Shown here: positions 6,113 to 6,210 of the stretch, in pieces
Layout of the letters: each line of letters opens with the position of its first letter
How positions within the stretch are numbered: the stretch's first letter is position 1
Assembly (NCBI GenBank): GCA_905236925.1
Contig: CAJOQS010000047.1
Coordinates: 1-6,210, forward strand
From: an uncultured Lachnospiraceae bacterium
GTDB taxonomy: Bacteria; Bacillota; Clostridia; Lachnospirales; Lachnospiraceae
Reading direction: 5' to 3'
Length of the DNA: 6,210 nucleotides
Notes under the pieces: model-generated
What the model saw: only the letters and a program-made list of their open reading frames with translations
Told to the model about the DNA's origin: nothing
Databases searched by the model: none
Translations under genes and position numbers: made by a program

Positions 6113-6154
6113 CTCTTTTTAGGAACTGAAACCGGTTTCTTTTCCCAAAAAGAG
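6113..6154. repeat. 42-bp dyad symmetry upstream of the ABC-F operon
   Basis: The dyad is centred between 6133 and 6134; 18 of 21 positions per arm pair. Paired blocks are 6113-6120 with 6147-6154 (CTCTTTTT/AAAAAGAG), 6122-6125 with 6142-6145 (GGAA/TTCC), and 6128-6133 with 6134-6139 (GAAACC/GGTTTC). There is no T-run after either side, so it does not look like an intrinsic terminator. It could be an extended operator or a leader hairpin, with its inner end about 42 nt before the ABC-F start. Confidence 0.75.
6127..6140 (+). promoter_or_regulatory. cre-like / LacI-family operator candidate
   Basis: TGAAACCGGTTTCT matches the CcpA cre pattern TGWAANCGNTNWCA at every position except the last. 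The inner 12 bp are a perfect palindrome with the central CG typical of LacI-family operators. It may control the ABC-F operon or a divergent gene beyond the right edge. The regulator cannot be identified from this window. Confidence 0.5.
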
Positions 6155-6210
6155 AGATTTACAACAATATCCTACACACAAGCGAATCATTAAGGTATAC
6201 TTAAAGGTGC

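Larger units (their letters stand above)
6072..6210 (-). other. Upstream leader/intergenic region of the ABC-F operon
   Basis: 139 bp with no coding sequence that I can support. It is AT-rich and purine/pyrimidine-skewed, and contains the 42-bp dyad and operator-like core listed separately. I found no convincing -35/-10 pair on the minus strand; the operon promoter may be weak, may lie beyond the window, or may depend on an activator. Confidence 0.6.

Noticed and set aside
6173..6201. Divergent + strand promoter (TACACA-17-TATACT) for a gene beyond the right edge
   Set aside because: The -35 match is only 4/6 and no downstream gene is visible, so it cannot be supported from this window.

Overview
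The window looks like chromosomal DNA of a Gram-positive Clostridia bacterium, most likely a Lachnospiraceae member (inference). The pointers are a DUF5721-type protein, known to me mainly from that family, an HrcA/CIRCE heat-shock operator, strong GGAGG ribosome-binding sites, and a YkpA/YbiT-like ABC-F protein. All four genes are on the minus strand, so the window is read from right to left. I see no RNA genes, insertion sequences, phage genes or CRISPR arrays.

Layout in the direction of transcription: 6210-6072 is a 139-bp leader. It carries a 42-bp dyad symmetry (6113-6154) whose core (6127-6140) resembles a CcpA/LacI-family operator. Three tightly packed genes follow: an ABC-F ATPase (6071-4431), a GlgX-like GH13 protein (4420-2642) and a DUF5721 protein (2630-2190). 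The gaps between them are 10 and 11 nt, so they are very probably one operon. A 128-bp spacer (2189-2062) then holds a perfect CIRCE element and a near-consensus sigma-A promoter for htpG (2061-13), which therefore forms its own heat-shock unit. The htpG stop codon lies 12 nt from the window edge, so its terminator is not visible.

The most unusual gene is the GH13 protein. Its overall similarity to glycogen debranching enzyme GlgX is clear, but the nucleophile Asp is Met, the transition-state Asp is Asn, the region-I Asn-His pair is Ala-Ala, and about 40 residues between regions I and II are missing. It reads as an intact, maintained pseudoenzyme. Its upstream partner, the ABC-F protein, is also asymmetric: every defective motif I can see (Walker A, Q-loop and H-switch of NBD2, signature of NBD1) falls in the same composite ATP site, while the other site is complete. 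A degenerate ABC-F, a GH13 pseudoenzyme and a small uncharacterised protein in one operon may form a regulatory or scaffolding module. The operator-like dyad upstream could tie it to carbon status. That functional link is inference.

HtpG is also non-standard for a bacterial Hsp90. It has a eukaryote-like charged linker between the N and middle domains and a second Ala/Glu/Pro/Lys-rich insert in the middle domain, encoded partly by a 15-bp tandem repeat.
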